64,000 nucleotides of DNA, from contig NZ_CP015401.2 in assembly GCF_001688725.2 (NCBI RefSeq), forward strand, positions 1,240,001-1,304,000, written 5' to 3'. The stretch is from Bacteroides caecimuris (lineage in GTDB: Bacteria > Bacteroidota > Bacteroidia > Bacteroidales > Bacteroidaceae). A model generated the notes under the pieces. The model saw only the letters and a program-made list of their open reading frames with translations. It had not been told where the DNA came from and ran no database searches. The translations under genes and the position numbers were made by a program. Positions 35,457 through 43,416 of the stretch are shown in pieces. Every line of letters begins with the position of its first letter. The stretch's first letter is position 1.

Positions 35457-35512
35457 TCTAATGTTTGGTGGCTAACCGACCTTTAAGGGGAGGTTAAGCC
35501 GCTTGTTAGCAA
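35457..35512. repeat. attC-like site 10 (after cassette 10)
   Basis: Class I palindrome, plus strand TAATGTTTGGTGGCTAACCG ... GGGGAGGTTAAGCCGCTTG, then TTAGC. The stop codon of the cassette gene (35506) overlaps its right end. Confidence 0.75.
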
Positions 35513-36126
35513 CTTCTTTTCGTTTTATAGATTATTTCAGAATATCCATTTGGAAATGATTTGGTAATACTTTCTAAAGCCCCATCGTCTTGATATTGGA
35601 ATATATGAATTAAATCATTACCACTATTACCCTCAATATCATATTGTTTGACTTCAATATGTGTCAAAGCATTTTCTTTATAGATATAATTCTCTTCACG
35701 GCAACCATACCTACCACATAACTGTGACCGTTTCAGCTTTCCGCCCTCAAAAAAGTAATGGCATACATTCATCAAATGTTTACCATTATCGTATAAAATA
35801 CTTTTCACAAGATTGTCTGTATAATACAGGAAGGTGTGATAAAACTGATTTTCAATAGAACAACCAACCTTAACTTCTACGATTTGATTTTGATTATTAA
35901 ATCCATAGATACAAAGATTTTTGGTGCTTTTTACTGTATCAGGACGCTTTACAGTTTTTCCTTGTCTGAAACCATTACGCTGATAGGAATATGGGGTAAG
36001 CTCATAAAACTCGCCCTTATACAACTCAGTCCTGACAACATCGCTTTCTATTTGTTGTCTTATGATTTCAAAGTCATTTTTCAATGCTTCAAATTCAGTT
36101 CTTAAAGTCTCTTCAATCATTTCCAT
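35506..36126 (-). CDS. Cassette 10: beta-rich hypothetical protein
   Basis: 206 residues. A helical start (ETLRTEFEALKNDFEIIRQQ) is followed by repeated Tyr-rich beta segments (NLCIYGFNNQNQIVEVKVG, HTFLYYTDNLVKSILYDNG, IHIFQYQDDGALESITKSF) resembling YD/MORN-like sheet repeats seen in toxin-immunity proteins. No named family. Cassette position suggests immunity. Confidence 0.55.
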   Translation of the reverse strand: MEMIEETLRTEFEALKNDFEIIRQQIESDVVRTELYKGEFYELTPYSYQRNGFRQGKTVKRPDTVKSTKNLCIYGFNNQNQIVEVKVGCSIENQFYHTFLYYTDNLVKSILYDNGKHLMNVCHYFFEGGKLKRSQLCGRYGCREENYIYKENALTHIEVKQYDIEGNSGNDLIHIFQYQDDGALESITKSFPNGYSEIIYKTKRSC

Positions 36127-36137
36127 TTATTTTGGGT

Positions 36138-36192
36138 TGCTAATGTTCAGCGAATAATCGACCTTTTTGGAGATTAATTCGTTTATTATCAA
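36138..36192. repeat. attC-like site 9 (after cassette 9)
   Basis: Class I palindrome, plus strand GCTAATGTTCAGCGAATAAT ... GGAGATTAATTCGTTTATTA. It ends eight bases before the stop codon of the Zn-ribbon cassette gene. Confidence 0.75.
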
Positions 36193-36836
36193 CCAGCTAT
36201 TAATAGTATTTTTCTATTTTCACCATTTCATTTCCATTATCATCCCAAAATAATGTTCCGCAATCACTACAACTTTTTCCTGCCAGATCTTTTTCGTCTA
36301 TGTCTGTGTCTAACCCAAAAAATTGTACATTGCCACATTTCGGACAATTTGCGACATAAAGCGGAGTTTTATTTTGAAAAGAAACTAATTTGAACTTCCA
36401 GAAAGTTGATTTTATTTTCGTTAATCTATCAGCATCCGTTTTAGGTGCGACAAATATGTAATATGTATCATTACCCATATCCAACAAAACAACTCTCAAA
36501 CCATTTGATTTAAGATGTTTGTCAAAGTATTCAAGTGCAAAAGGCACGAAATCACCTCTTTTAGGTGTATCTATATCTTTATCAAATTGCTGACATACTT
36601 CATTGCTTGATATATCTAACTGCCTACCCAATAGAGAAACAGTTCTTTGATTAAAGAAATTGAATAAATAATTATCTCCTTCTTCTCCGCTCCAATCCAC
36701 AACTAAAGCATATTCTTTACGAATTAGCTCTTCGAGGAGAGCATCGTCCTCCTTGATTTTCTTTATATCCATATCTGCAAGTTCTTTCTCTGAAAGAATC
36801 TTAGCGAGCGTAATCATTCTATTTTCCGCCACGACA

Positions 36837-36867
36837 ATTTTATCGGCTGTTTTTCAGCCGATAAAAT
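36837..36867 (-). terminator. Terminator after IS66 tnpC
   Basis: A 13 bp stem (ATTTTATCGGCTG with CAGCCGATAAAAT, loop of 5) lies 30 bases downstream of the tnpC stop, inside the IS end. Confidence 0.6.
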
Positions 36868-36896
36868 AAAAATGCCCGCAAGAAAATATTTTTGTT

Positions 36897-38657
36897 TTAA
36901 CATTCCGGTTTATAAAAACATGGTAGAAGAGTCTTCTTGTCGCAGTCCTTACCATGAAGAATACATTCGAACAGGTGCTTCAGGTAATCCTGAGGGTCTA
37001 TGCCATTAAGCTTGCAGCTTTCTATCAGAGAGAAGATGAATGCCGAGTTTTCTGCCGCATCCTCACTGCCTATGTTCATACAGTTCTTGAGCAACAGCTT
37101 TACCGGTTTCATCCTTTGTTCACAGAGGTTGTTCGATATTTCCGCTGCACCGTCCTTGAGGATATTTCTCAGGGACTTCCACTGGTTTAACGTATAATTG
37201 ACAGCCTTTCTCATCAGTTCGTTAGCCATAATCTTCGCATCCTGCATCATCATGACCACCTTATGATGGATACTTTCAAGGATCGGTCCTGTAAGCTGCC
37301 GTCTTTTCCCCTTTATCTGCTCACCGCTGAGCTTCATGGTGCGGAACAGCTCTTCATTCATGAACATATCGCCGATGGAGTCTATTATCTCCATCGCTGT
37401 CCTGTCCGAAGGCAAGGCGTCAACCCACAACCTTCTGCAGTGCGTCCAGCATCCTATATGCAGCACCTTTGAGTCTTCTCCATCAAACATTCTGTAAACC
37501 GTATATCCGTCAGTGGACAGGGTCCCCATAAAATGTTCCAGGAACGACTTCGCCACATCGGATGACCTGCTGCCGTTGTTATAGTGATAATAGACCATCT
37601 TCATATGCTTTGCAAAGAATGCCCATAAGTACTTTCTCCTGTAAGCCTTGCCTTCCTTTGTTTCGATGCCTACAAGTTCGGTCGTCTCATCAACCATAAG
37701 ATATTCAGCCTGCTGTACAAACCCCTTGAATACCTCTCCGATAAAACCCTTGAGTTTGGCGATTCCGTTATGGATATAGCTGTTCAGTGTGGTATTGCTT
37801 ATGTGGATGCCCTCTCTGGCAAGCAGTCTTATCTGCCTGTTCTCCGGCATGCTGAAGTCATATTTCAGACAGAGCAGACGGGCAAGCAGTTCAGGAGAGA
37901 AGATGCCTCCAAGGTCTTTCAGCGGATGTTCCATCGTGTTCGCGAAAGTGCCGTCCGCAAGCTTCACCCTTGCCACCTTGTAGACATGCTCCACGTTATG
38001 AGCCCTTACATGTTCTATGACCCTGTATTCCCACACATCAGGCATACCGTTGCGGTTCATGAACCGTCCTCCTTCGGGAAGCGTGTAATACTCGTCCACT
38101 TCATGTACTACCACTTTGTCAACTTTCAATTTGGTTTTCACGGCACGTGGTGCAGTTTCCTTTCTTCTTGAAGGTTGGCTGTCCTGTGCAGGTGTGCTAC
38201 CAGAAGTGGTACTGCTGCCGGTTTCGTTACCGTCAGCCTTATCGTTGTCATCATCCTTTCTGTCAGAACCGTCATATTCGGACTTATGCAGTGCAGACTT
38301 GTCAAGGTTACGGTTGTTCAGCAGTTTTCTTTGCTCGGATGTACGGCCGAAACGGTGTTTCCTGCTGTCCTCAAGCTGAAGCCTGAGATTGGATATCTCG
38401 TTTGCCAGCATCCGGTTCACCTCGTCTTTCGCTTCAAGCTGCTTTCTCATAAGCTCCATTTCTTTTCGATAGTTCTCGACTGTTACGGATAATTCATTGA
38501 TTGTATCAACCAGAGCCTTGGAGTTCTCCTTATTGGATTCTTCAATGGCCTTAAGCCTCGCAATCAGTTCGTTTACCTGTTTGCGAAGCCCTGCCTTTTC
38601 CTCATTCGCCAGACCCAACTGGCAGCAAAGTAACTCGTATGCCCTTTCATCAATCAT
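36897..38657 (-). CDS. tnpC: IS66-family transposase TnpC
   Basis: 586 residues. A long N-terminal coiled coil (residues 10-95) and a charged linker precede the IS66 domain: zinc-finger-like head region, catalytic LMVDETTELVGIETKEGKAY with the first Asp, LSTDGYTVYRMFDGE with the second and WTHCRRLWVDAL, then ISNNLCEQRMKPVKLLLKN with the Glu. C-terminal IS66 helix present. The frame is intact. Confidence 0.93.
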   Translation of the reverse strand: MIDERAYELLCCQLGLANEEKAGLRKQVNELIARLKAIEESNKENSKALVDTINELSVTVENYRKEMELMRKQLEAKDEVNRMLANEISNLRLQLEDSRKHRFGRTSEQRKLLNNRNLDKSALHKSEYDGSDRKDDDNDKADGNETGSSTTSGSTPAQDSQPSRRKETAPRAVKTKLKVDKVVVHEVDEYYTLPEGGRFMNRNGMPDVWEYRVIEHVRAHNVEHVYKVARVKLADGTFANTMEHPLKDLGGIFSPELLARLLCLKYDFSMPENRQIRLLAREGIHISNTTLNSYIHNGIAKLKGFIGEVFKGFVQQAEYLMVDETTELVGIETKEGKAYRRKYLWAFFAKHMKMVYYHYNNGSRSSDVAKSFLEHFMGTLSTDGYTVYRMFDGEDSKVLHIGCWTHCRRLWVDALPSDRTAMEIIDSIGDMFMNEELFRTMKLSGEQIKGKRRQLTGPILESIHHKVVMMMQDAKIMANELMRKAVNYTLNQWKSLRNILKDGAAEISNNLCEQRMKPVKLLLKNCMNIGSEDAAENSAFIFSLIESCKLNGIDPQDYLKHLFECILHGKDCDKKTLLPCFYKPEC

Positions 38658-38744
38658 GATATAAAGGTACGAAAAACCAGGCAGTTACGCAAACTTTTTA
38701 TCGTTTATTTTTATATTATTTTACTGATAGTCAATATGTTAATA

Positions 38745-39089
38745 TTAATCTTTTGAACTAACGTACATCTTGTCAACTACAATACTTTCCGTAAGATAGG
38801 CCATGTCTGACCATTGTATCCGGTAGCATTTGGAGACCTCATCAAATACCGGTTTCTTGAACTTTCCCATGACAGGACGTTTCTCGTAAAGCACATAAAA
38901 ACCGCGTTCGTAATGAAGTATCTTCACAACCTTCCGGTTACGGGACATGAACATATATACATTGGATGCATCGCTCGGGTCAAGTGACATCTCTTCCCTT
39001 ATACTCTCACACAGACGGAAAATGCCTTTCCGCAAATCCACATTACCGTTGAACAGATAATAGTTCAGGTTAGCACTCAGTCCAAGCAT
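38745..39089 (-). CDS. tnpB: IS66 accessory protein TnpB
   Basis: 114 residues with the IS66 Orf2 pattern: YLFNGNVDLRKGIFRLCESI, NVYMFMSRNRKVVKILHYE and a C-terminal KPVFDEVSKCYRIQWSDM. Required together with TnpA and TnpC for transposition. It starts two bases before the tnpA stop. Confidence 0.9.
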   Translation of the reverse strand: MLGLSANLNYYLFNGNVDLRKGIFRLCESIREEMSLDPSDASNVYMFMSRNRKVVKILHYERGFYVLYEKRPVMGKFKKPVFDEVSKCYRIQWSDMAYLTESIVVDKMYVSSKD

Positions 39090-39090
39090 A

Positions 39091-39459
39091 TCATCCTATC
39101 ATTTTATTAAGCAACAAGCTCAAATCAAGAACTGTGGTGTTTCTCAGAAACAGTGTGGCACCTGATGTCAATTGCAACTTAACCCATCTTATAGGAGGCT
39201 CACCTTCAAGCTGTTTCACTTCCATTTTCACGGTTGGACTGTTGCAGGGATTGCCGGTTATCTGCACCTTGGCTACCTTGGGCTGTTCCACCCGGACTGT
39301 CTTGCCTAACTTCTCACTCCACAGCTGGTGGCGCTGCCAGTTCATGAACTTGTCGTAATTCACTCCATAATCCGCACAGAACTCGCGAAGGTCTTTGGTT
39401 TCGCAGCACAGCTGATAGAGGTCGTACACCTCCTGGTAGTTTACTTTTTCTTTTGCCAT
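39091..39459 (-). CDS. tnpA: IS66 accessory protein TnpA
   Basis: 122 residues from ATG 39459 (MAKEKVNYQEVYDLYQL). The helix-turn-helix region FCADYGVNYDKFMNWQRHQL and a C-terminal beta part with GATLFLRNTTVLDLSLLLNK fit IS66 Orf1 of Bacteroidetes elements. Confidence 0.85.
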   Translation of the reverse strand: MAKEKVNYQEVYDLYQLCCETKDLREFCADYGVNYDKFMNWQRHQLWSEKLGKTVRVEQPKVAKVQITGNPCNSPTVKMEVKQLEGEPPIRWVKLQLTSGATLFLRNTTVLDLSLLLNKMIG

Positions 39460-39580
39460 AATCTTTGTTAGTAATTGGTTATGGCGCAAAGATATGCTGG
39501 GTTGCGATGCGTGTCAAGGCGGAAAATAGAATGGTTACTTAGCGAGCATTACTTTGTAATTCATATAGTCTTTTTTCCGT

Positions 39581-39633
39581 TGATAATGTTTGGCAGCGTT
39601 CCGCTTTAAGCGGTAGTGCTGTTTGTTAGCTAC
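39581..39633. repeat. attC-like site 8 (after cassette 8)
   Basis: Class II palindrome, plus strand TAATGTTTGGCAGCG, TTCCGCTTTAAGCGG, TAGTGCTGTTTGTTAGC. The stem pairs CCGCTT with AAGCGG and CAGC with GCTG, leaving unpaired bases on one side as in integron attC. Nearly identical to site 3. Confidence 0.8.
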
Positions 39634-39634
39634 T

Positions 39635-40354
39635 TTACCAATTTAGCAAAGGCAACATTTCCTTAAGTTTTTCTTCATTTCCTTTTTTCAGAAATCTTGG
39701 TAAGATAGATAAATGCTTTAGCTTTTTAAGGGGAAATAGTGATGAAATATCATAATTCCGATTCTCAACTGTTACACAAAAATGTAAATATTCAAGTTCA
39801 AGTAAACGGGAAAGCGGCTCCATGCTTTTAACGGGCTTACCGACTCCGCACATTCCTCCATTAGGTAAAAACAATTCTTGCAAACTTCTCAATTCGGCTA
39901 TCGGAGATAAATCATAAAGATGATTAAGGTCGGCTATATAAAGAGTCTTCAAATCAGAAAGTCCTTTCAGAAATTCAATATTATCTACTCGTTTTATGTT
40001 GGCAAGTACAAGGATCTGCAATGATTTTAATGTAGATAGTTCCGGGAACTCATCTTGTTTATTACAGCTGATCTCCAAGTATTTCAAATTGGGCAATGAA
40101 GACAAAACATCAATGCGTTCTTCGTCAATATCACCCAATTTTATTGCCTCAATTTCATCATTATTCCTTAGAGCGTTCCAATTACTGTAAGATAGTTTGG
40201 TTCTCTTTAATGGTGTAGGTAAGGACAAAATTTTAGTACCCTTTGGAACTTGGGATAAATCCCAATATCCCCACACCTCTCCTTCCAATACCCCTAAATG
40301 CGCATATGGAGGCGAAGGACATTTTTTATCTGATAGATAATTACTCCAATTCAT
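39635..40354 (-). CDS. Cassette 8: leucine-rich-repeat protein
   Basis: 239 residues with about five leucine-rich repeats between residues 60 and 200 (LPNLKYLEISCN, LKSLQILVLAN, LSDLKTLYIADL, LRSLQELFLPNG, LLELEYLHFCV). The short N-terminus (MNWSNYLSDKKCPSPPYAHL) has no signal peptide. LRR proteins are among the recurrent members of immunity arrays. The gene stop abuts site 8. Confidence 0.75.
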   Translation of the reverse strand: MNWSNYLSDKKCPSPPYAHLGVLEGEVWGYWDLSQVPKGTKILSLPTPLKRTKLSYSNWNALRNNDEIEAIKLGDIDEERIDVLSSLPNLKYLEISCNKQDEFPELSTLKSLQILVLANIKRVDNIEFLKGLSDLKTLYIADLNHLYDLSPIAELRSLQELFLPNGGMCGVGKPVKSMEPLSRLLELEYLHFCVTVENRNYDISSLFPLKKLKHLSILPRFLKKGNEEKLKEMLPLLNW

Positions 40355-40376
40355 ATTTTTCTTTTTATTACAAGTA

Positions 40377-40430
40377 GCTAATGTCTGGCGGCTAACCGAC
40401 CTTTCAGGGGAGGTTTATCCGTGTGTTACC
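40377..40430. repeat. attC-like site 7 (after cassette 7)
   Basis: Class I palindrome, plus strand GCTAATGTCTGGCGGCTAAC, CGACCTTTCAGGGGAGG and TTTATCCGTGTGTTACC. Ends three bases before the cassette stop codon. Confidence 0.8.
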
Positions 40431-40432
40431 AA

Positions 40433-40768
40433 TTATTCATGCACAAACATATCTATATCATCAATGGCATCTCCAATTCTGTCATTGATGAAAGGATTAT
40501 CTTTTTGTTGATTAAACACTTCAAAGATTCTCTCTTTTTCTATTTTTCCGTGTATTCGAGCCAAATGTCCGATACACGTAACTGCTAATCCACATATATT
40601 CTTTTCTCTATTACTGTTGATAATATCAATGCAAACGTTCTGAATCCATTTCCAGTCATCACAGTTAAATGTTATTTTCAATAAAAGTTTGCAACAAAAA
40701 TCTATATCTTCATCACACAGCAATATTTCTCGAATACTATTGTATATGTCTTGTGTCATTATATTCAT
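40433..40768 (-). CDS. Cassette 7: small HEAT-like helical protein
   Basis: 111 residues, all helical with a HEAT-like pattern (FCCKLLLKITFNCDDWKWIQ, GLAVTCIGHLARIHGKIEKE). HEAT-repeat proteins are known among immunity families. No closer assignment possible. Two in-frame ATG codons lie near the start; the first is used. Confidence 0.6.
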   Translation of the reverse strand: MNIMTQDIYNSIREILLCDEDIDFCCKLLLKITFNCDDWKWIQNVCIDIINSNREKNICGLAVTCIGHLARIHGKIEKERIFEVFNQQKDNPFINDRIGDAIDDIDMFVHE

Positions 40769-40773
40769 TTATT

Positions 40774-40830
40774 GGTAATGTTCGGCGGATAATCGACCAT
40801 TTAGGGAGATTCTTCCGCTTGTTATGTGCC
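40774..40830. repeat. attC-like site 6 (after cassette 6)
   Basis: Class I palindrome, plus strand GGTAATGTTCGGCGGATAAT, CGACCATTTAGGGAGATTC and TTCCGCTTGTTATG. Ends eight bases before the cassette stop. Confidence 0.78.
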
Positions 40831-40837
40831 TTACTTA

Positions 40838-41368
40838 CTATTCCTCATATTTCTCAGCATTTTCAAGCCCTCGTATAAAATCCTCAAAATTTTCTGCTAA
40901 TGTAGTTATTTTGAAATCTGATTCTTGATCGATATGCACAACTTTTGGTTCTCCGAATGGACCACATTCTCGATAATCCAAGAAAATCATATCATGCCCA
41001 GCACTCGGACAGTCACAAATAGCCACACCTATTTCCGGATATCCCCATTCATCAATCATAAACTGACTGCCAATTTCTCCACATAGTGAATAGTCCTTTT
41101 CCCTACCTATACCGTAAATGCCAGTTATAGCAATATGGTCTTCAGCCCAATTTGTGGGTGAATCAGTAGGGAAGCATGTATTGAAAGGGATGCCTCCATT
41201 ATGCTGCTTCATCAGCCATATATAGGAAGCTGGCAACTTGTATCCTAATTCTTTCTCTACATCAGCTATCAATTCATCAGTTGGGGCATCACTGATATAC
41301 TCTTTGCGGGCATAGTAATTATCATCCCAAAAGTTTGTAAAATCAAAACCTTCAAATTCTTGTTTCAT
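40838..41368 (-). CDS. Cassette 6: SUKH (SMI1/KNR4) protein
   Basis: 176 residues with a full SUKH domain: DELIADVEKELGYKLPASYI, WLMKQHNGGIPFNTCFP, the loop EWGYPEIGVAICDCPSAGHD with MIFLDYRECG, and the C-terminal NFEDFIRGL. This is the classic immunity fold. Cassette boundaries are the palindromes at 40774 and 41397. Confidence 0.88.
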   Translation of the reverse strand: MKQEFEGFDFTNFWDDNYYARKEYISDAPTDELIADVEKELGYKLPASYIWLMKQHNGGIPFNTCFPTDSPTNWAEDHIAITGIYGIGREKDYSLCGEIGSQFMIDEWGYPEIGVAICDCPSAGHDMIFLDYRECGPFGEPKVVHIDQESDFKITTLAENFEDFIRGLENAEKYEE

Positions 41369-41396
41369 ATTCTCATTTTCTTTTTTTGTGGCACAT

Positions 41397-41452
41397 AACT
41401 AATGGCTTGTGGATAACTGACCGTTAGGGCAGTTTATTCGTTTGTTAGCAAT
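41397..41452. repeat. attC-like site 5 (after cassette 5)
   Basis: Plus strand CTAATGGCTTGTGGATAACT, GACCGTTAGGGCAG and TTTATTCGTTTGTTAGC. Divergent class I member; GGATAACTG pairs with CAGTTTATTC with one extra base. Confidence 0.7.
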
Positions 41453-41458
41453 ATCTTA

Positions 41459-41887
41459 TTATAATTCAAAATACCATTCCAAAAAAGAATTGAAGTCTTT
41501 CCATTGTGGCGATAACTTTCCATTCTGAAAATTGATTAGTTTTTCTCCCAATGCAATTTCGAGAACTTCTCCCGTATTACGGTTATAGAAAAAACCGTCT
41601 TCACCTTCAAAGCTATCAAGAGGTAAGTATTCGGAAGGGATGCCTAATACTGCTTGCCTTTCTATACCATAACTTAAATCATTAGAGTAAATTTTAAACC
41701 AACATACATTATAGATTTCGCCACATTGTCCTCGAAATGTTATTTCGGTAGTATTTAGATTAAACAGTGCAAAATCACTATTCAAATCAATCCCTAAATC
41801 TATCAAAGCCTTTTTATATGCTTTATCTTCTTTTTCTGAATATATACCTTGTTTATTCAAATAGTCTATCACTTTATTACTTAGCAT
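41459..41887 (-). CDS. Cassette 5: SUKH-like immunity-type protein
   Basis: 142 residues from ATG 41887; a longer TTG start would reach into site 4. The C-terminal part (GEDGFFYNRNTGEVLEIALG and WKDFNSFLEWYFEL) is the typical end of the SUKH superfamily. Cassette context supports an immunity role. Confidence 0.65.
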   Translation of the reverse strand: MLSNKVIDYLNKQGIYSEKEDKAYKKALIDLGIDLNSDFALFNLNTTEITFRGQCGEIYNVCWFKIYSNDLSYGIERQAVLGIPSEYLPLDSFEGEDGFFYNRNTGEVLEIALGEKLINFQNGKLSPQWKDFNSFLEWYFEL

Positions 41888-41918
41888 GATTTGATGGTAT
41901 TTTATTTGTTTTACTTTA

Positions 41919-41975
41919 TTGCTAATGTCCAGCAGATAAACTGCCTTCAATGTTTCATCTGTTTGTTAGCAACCG
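41919..41975. repeat. attC-like site 4 (after cassette 4)
   Basis: Plus strand GCTAATGTCCAGCAGATAAA, CTGCCTTCAATG and TTTCATCTGTTTGTTAGC. CAGATAAAC pairs with GTTTCATCTG with a single bulge, and GCTAA pairs with TTAGC at the outer ends. Confidence 0.75.
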
Positions 41976-41978
41976 CTT

Positions 41979-42383
41979 TTACCATTCAGGAAAATTATCT
42001 TCGATATACTGTTCTAACGATGGAGCTATGATTTCTATTTCGGCATCACTATCATGATAGTATATTTCGACCTCTCCTTTAGGATTTATCATTATGGGAT
42101 TGCCTGAACCATCATCTGATATCACATAAGTATCTGTAACTTCAGGATGAACTTCTCTGAATGATTTAGTTTCATCGACCACATTTTCATTGCCGTCTAA
42201 AGAATTAATCATCATTCCAGCGTATGCTTTGCCGAAATTCTTGACAAAATCTATATAGTCAGGACTAAATTTCACTCCTAACTCTTGTTCAGCGCATACC
42301 ACCTGTTCATCAGATGCAGGTGTACCCATCATATCATGTGCAGAGAGAAATCTTCTCAATCGTTCTATAAGTTCCTTTTTCAT
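41979..42383 (-). CDS. Cassette 4: SUKH (SMI1/KNR4) protein
   Basis: 134 residues, a complete small SUKH domain: PASDEQVVCAEQELGVKFSP, DYIDFVKNFGKAYAGMMINS, VTDTYVISDDGSGNPIMINP and the C-terminal SLEQYIEDNFPEW. Typical immunity protein without a toxin partner in the window. Confidence 0.85.
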   Translation of the reverse strand: MKKELIERLRRFLSAHDMMGTPASDEQVVCAEQELGVKFSPDYIDFVKNFGKAYAGMMINSLDGNENVVDETKSFREVHPEVTDTYVISDDGSGNPIMINPKGEVEIYYHDSDAEIEIIAPSLEQYIEDNFPEW

Positions 42384-42395
42384 ATTTATTCCTCG

Positions 42396-42450
42396 GTTGC
42401 TAATGTCTGGCAGCGTTCCGCTTTAAGCGGTAGTGCTGTTTGTTACTAAC
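42396..42450. repeat. attC-like site 3 (after cassette 3)
   Basis: Class II palindrome, plus strand GCTAATGTCTGGCAGCG, TTCCGCTTTAAGCGG, TAGTGCTGTTTGTTAC. Nearly identical to site 8 although about 2.8 kb away, which suggests recent duplication or shared origin. Contains the cassette stop codon. Confidence 0.8.
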
Positions 42451-42970
42451 GTTTACACATCGAATAGAGATTCATTTTATCTTTGAGCATCTGTTCCGGT
42501 TCTTCATATCCTTGCAATTTATAATATTCAAGTAAAATATCCGAATGTTCAGTCAGTAAATAATAATCTACTAAATGATTTGCAACTTCAAGATAATCAT
42601 GCGTTTTGCAACGTTGCTTATACTCGTCCTCTGACATTCCAAGCTCTTGTAATATATAATCTTGCTCCGATTCATCTATAATAATTTCAGTATTTTCAGT
42701 TTCCAATAAATCCTGTTTACAAAAAACTTCAAAACTATACAATGAAAGATAAGTATATAAATCTTTTATTGATATTTCTTGAAAGTTGCACTTACAGAGC
42801 AAAGTATTACATTCGGAGATATAATTTTCAAGGTAATCAATTCGTGCTTCCTCCCAAGAGTCATTTTCTTTATAAAAATGAAGCTGTGGCAACTCTTGTT
42901 GAATTGTTTGCCATAGTTCCTTCATTTCCTTACTTTGAAGTAGCCTTTCAATTTCTATTCGATTTACCAT
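42446..42970 (-). CDS. Cassette 3: hypothetical acidic protein
   Basis: 174 residues, helical and acidic (IIIDESEQDYILQELGMSED, HLVDYYLLTEHSDILLEYYK). No family recognised. The stop codon falls within site 3. Immunity role by context only. Confidence 0.55.
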   Translation of the reverse strand: MVNRIEIERLLQSKEMKELWQTIQQELPQLHFYKENDSWEEARIDYLENYISECNTLLCKCNFQEISIKDLYTYLSLYSFEVFCKQDLLETENTEIIIDESEQDYILQELGMSEDEYKQRCKTHDYLEVANHLVDYYLLTEHSDILLEYYKLQGYEEPEQMLKDKMNLYSMCKR

Positions 42971-42983
42971 ATATCTTTCAGCG

Positions 42984-43040
42984 TTAGTAATGTCCGGCGG
43001 ATAATCGACCTTTTAAGGGAGATTTATCCGTTTGTTACTG
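42984..43040. repeat. attC-like site 2 (after cassette 2)
   Basis: Class I palindrome, plus strand TAGTAATGTCCGGCGGATAA, TCGACCTTTTAAGGGAG and ATTTATCCGTTTGTTACT. CGGATAA pairs with TTTATCCG and AGTAA with TTACT. The cassette stop codon (43035-43037) is part of its right end. Confidence 0.8.
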
Positions 43041-43337
43041 ACTTTTCTCTGAATTATTAAGTTCAACAAAAGATTGTGCCATTCTATTGTATAATCTATC
43101 ACGTAGCTGGTCTAATTTATTGTTTTCATCAATACAAAAGATACCATTTCTCATTAAAACCAAATCTGTAAATGACCCCATTCCACCAAATAGACTTTTA
43201 ATTTTTCTTAGCCAATCCTTTTGAGGAGAAACATTGTCTGCATACAATCTTTTGAGAGTAGTTGTCCAATTATATTCACCCACAATTTCTAATAATTCTA
43301 TTATTTCTAAAAGGATTTTTCTTATTTCTTTTTCCAT
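43035..43337 (-). CDS. Cassette 2: small DUF6966-like protein
   Basis: 100 residues. The block LFGGMGSFTDLVLMRNG near residue 48 recalls small immunity-associated proteins (DUF6966 type), but I hold this loosely. Soluble and helical. Stop codon lies inside site 2. Confidence 0.55.
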   Translation of the reverse strand: MEKEIRKILLEIIELLEIVGEYNWTTTLKRLYADNVSPQKDWLRKIKSLFGGMGSFTDLVLMRNGIFCIDENNKLDQLRDRLYNRMAQSFVELNNSEKSQ

Positions 43338-43360
43338 ATTTCCTTTTTATTTCTTAAGTC

Positions 43361-43416
43361 AGTAATGGGATGCAGATAGCAACCCGTTGAGGTTGCTTAT
43401 CTGCATGTTAGTTGCC
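43361..43416. repeat. attC-like site 1 (after cassette 1)
   Basis: Plus strand AGTAATGGGATGCAGATAGC, AACCCGTTGAGGTTGC and TTATCTGCATGTTAGTTGCC. It forms the longest stem of the family: ATGCAGATA pairs with TATCTGCAT and GCAACC with GGTTGC. Its right end, CATGTTAGTTGCC, recurs inverted at 43860-43872. Confidence 0.75.

Larger units (their letters stand above)
36810..39538 (-). mobile_element. IS66-family insertion sequence, complete
   Basis: 2.73 kb, with inverted ends GTAA(T/C)CATTCTATTTTCCG. TTAGCGAGC occurs on both flanks (36801-36809 and 39539-39547), in line with the 8 bp duplication of this family plus one chance base. It carries tnpA, tnpB and tnpC in the usual order and lies in the first codons of immunity cassette 9. 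Confidence 0.93.
36200..39564 (-). pseudogene. Cassette 9: Zn-ribbon protein gene split by IS66 near its start
   Basis: The native start is ATG 39564, giving MNYKVMLAKILSEKELADMD once the IS66 element (36810-39538) and one copy of the duplicated TTAGCGAGC are removed. Only the first six codons lie beyond the element. The rest, about 203 residues, ends with a zinc ribbon (CPKCGNVQF ... CSDCGTLFW). The IS end supplies a new in-frame ATG at 36817 (MITLAKILSEKE), so a near-full-length protein might still be made. Family unknown; immunity role by context. Confidence 0.8.
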
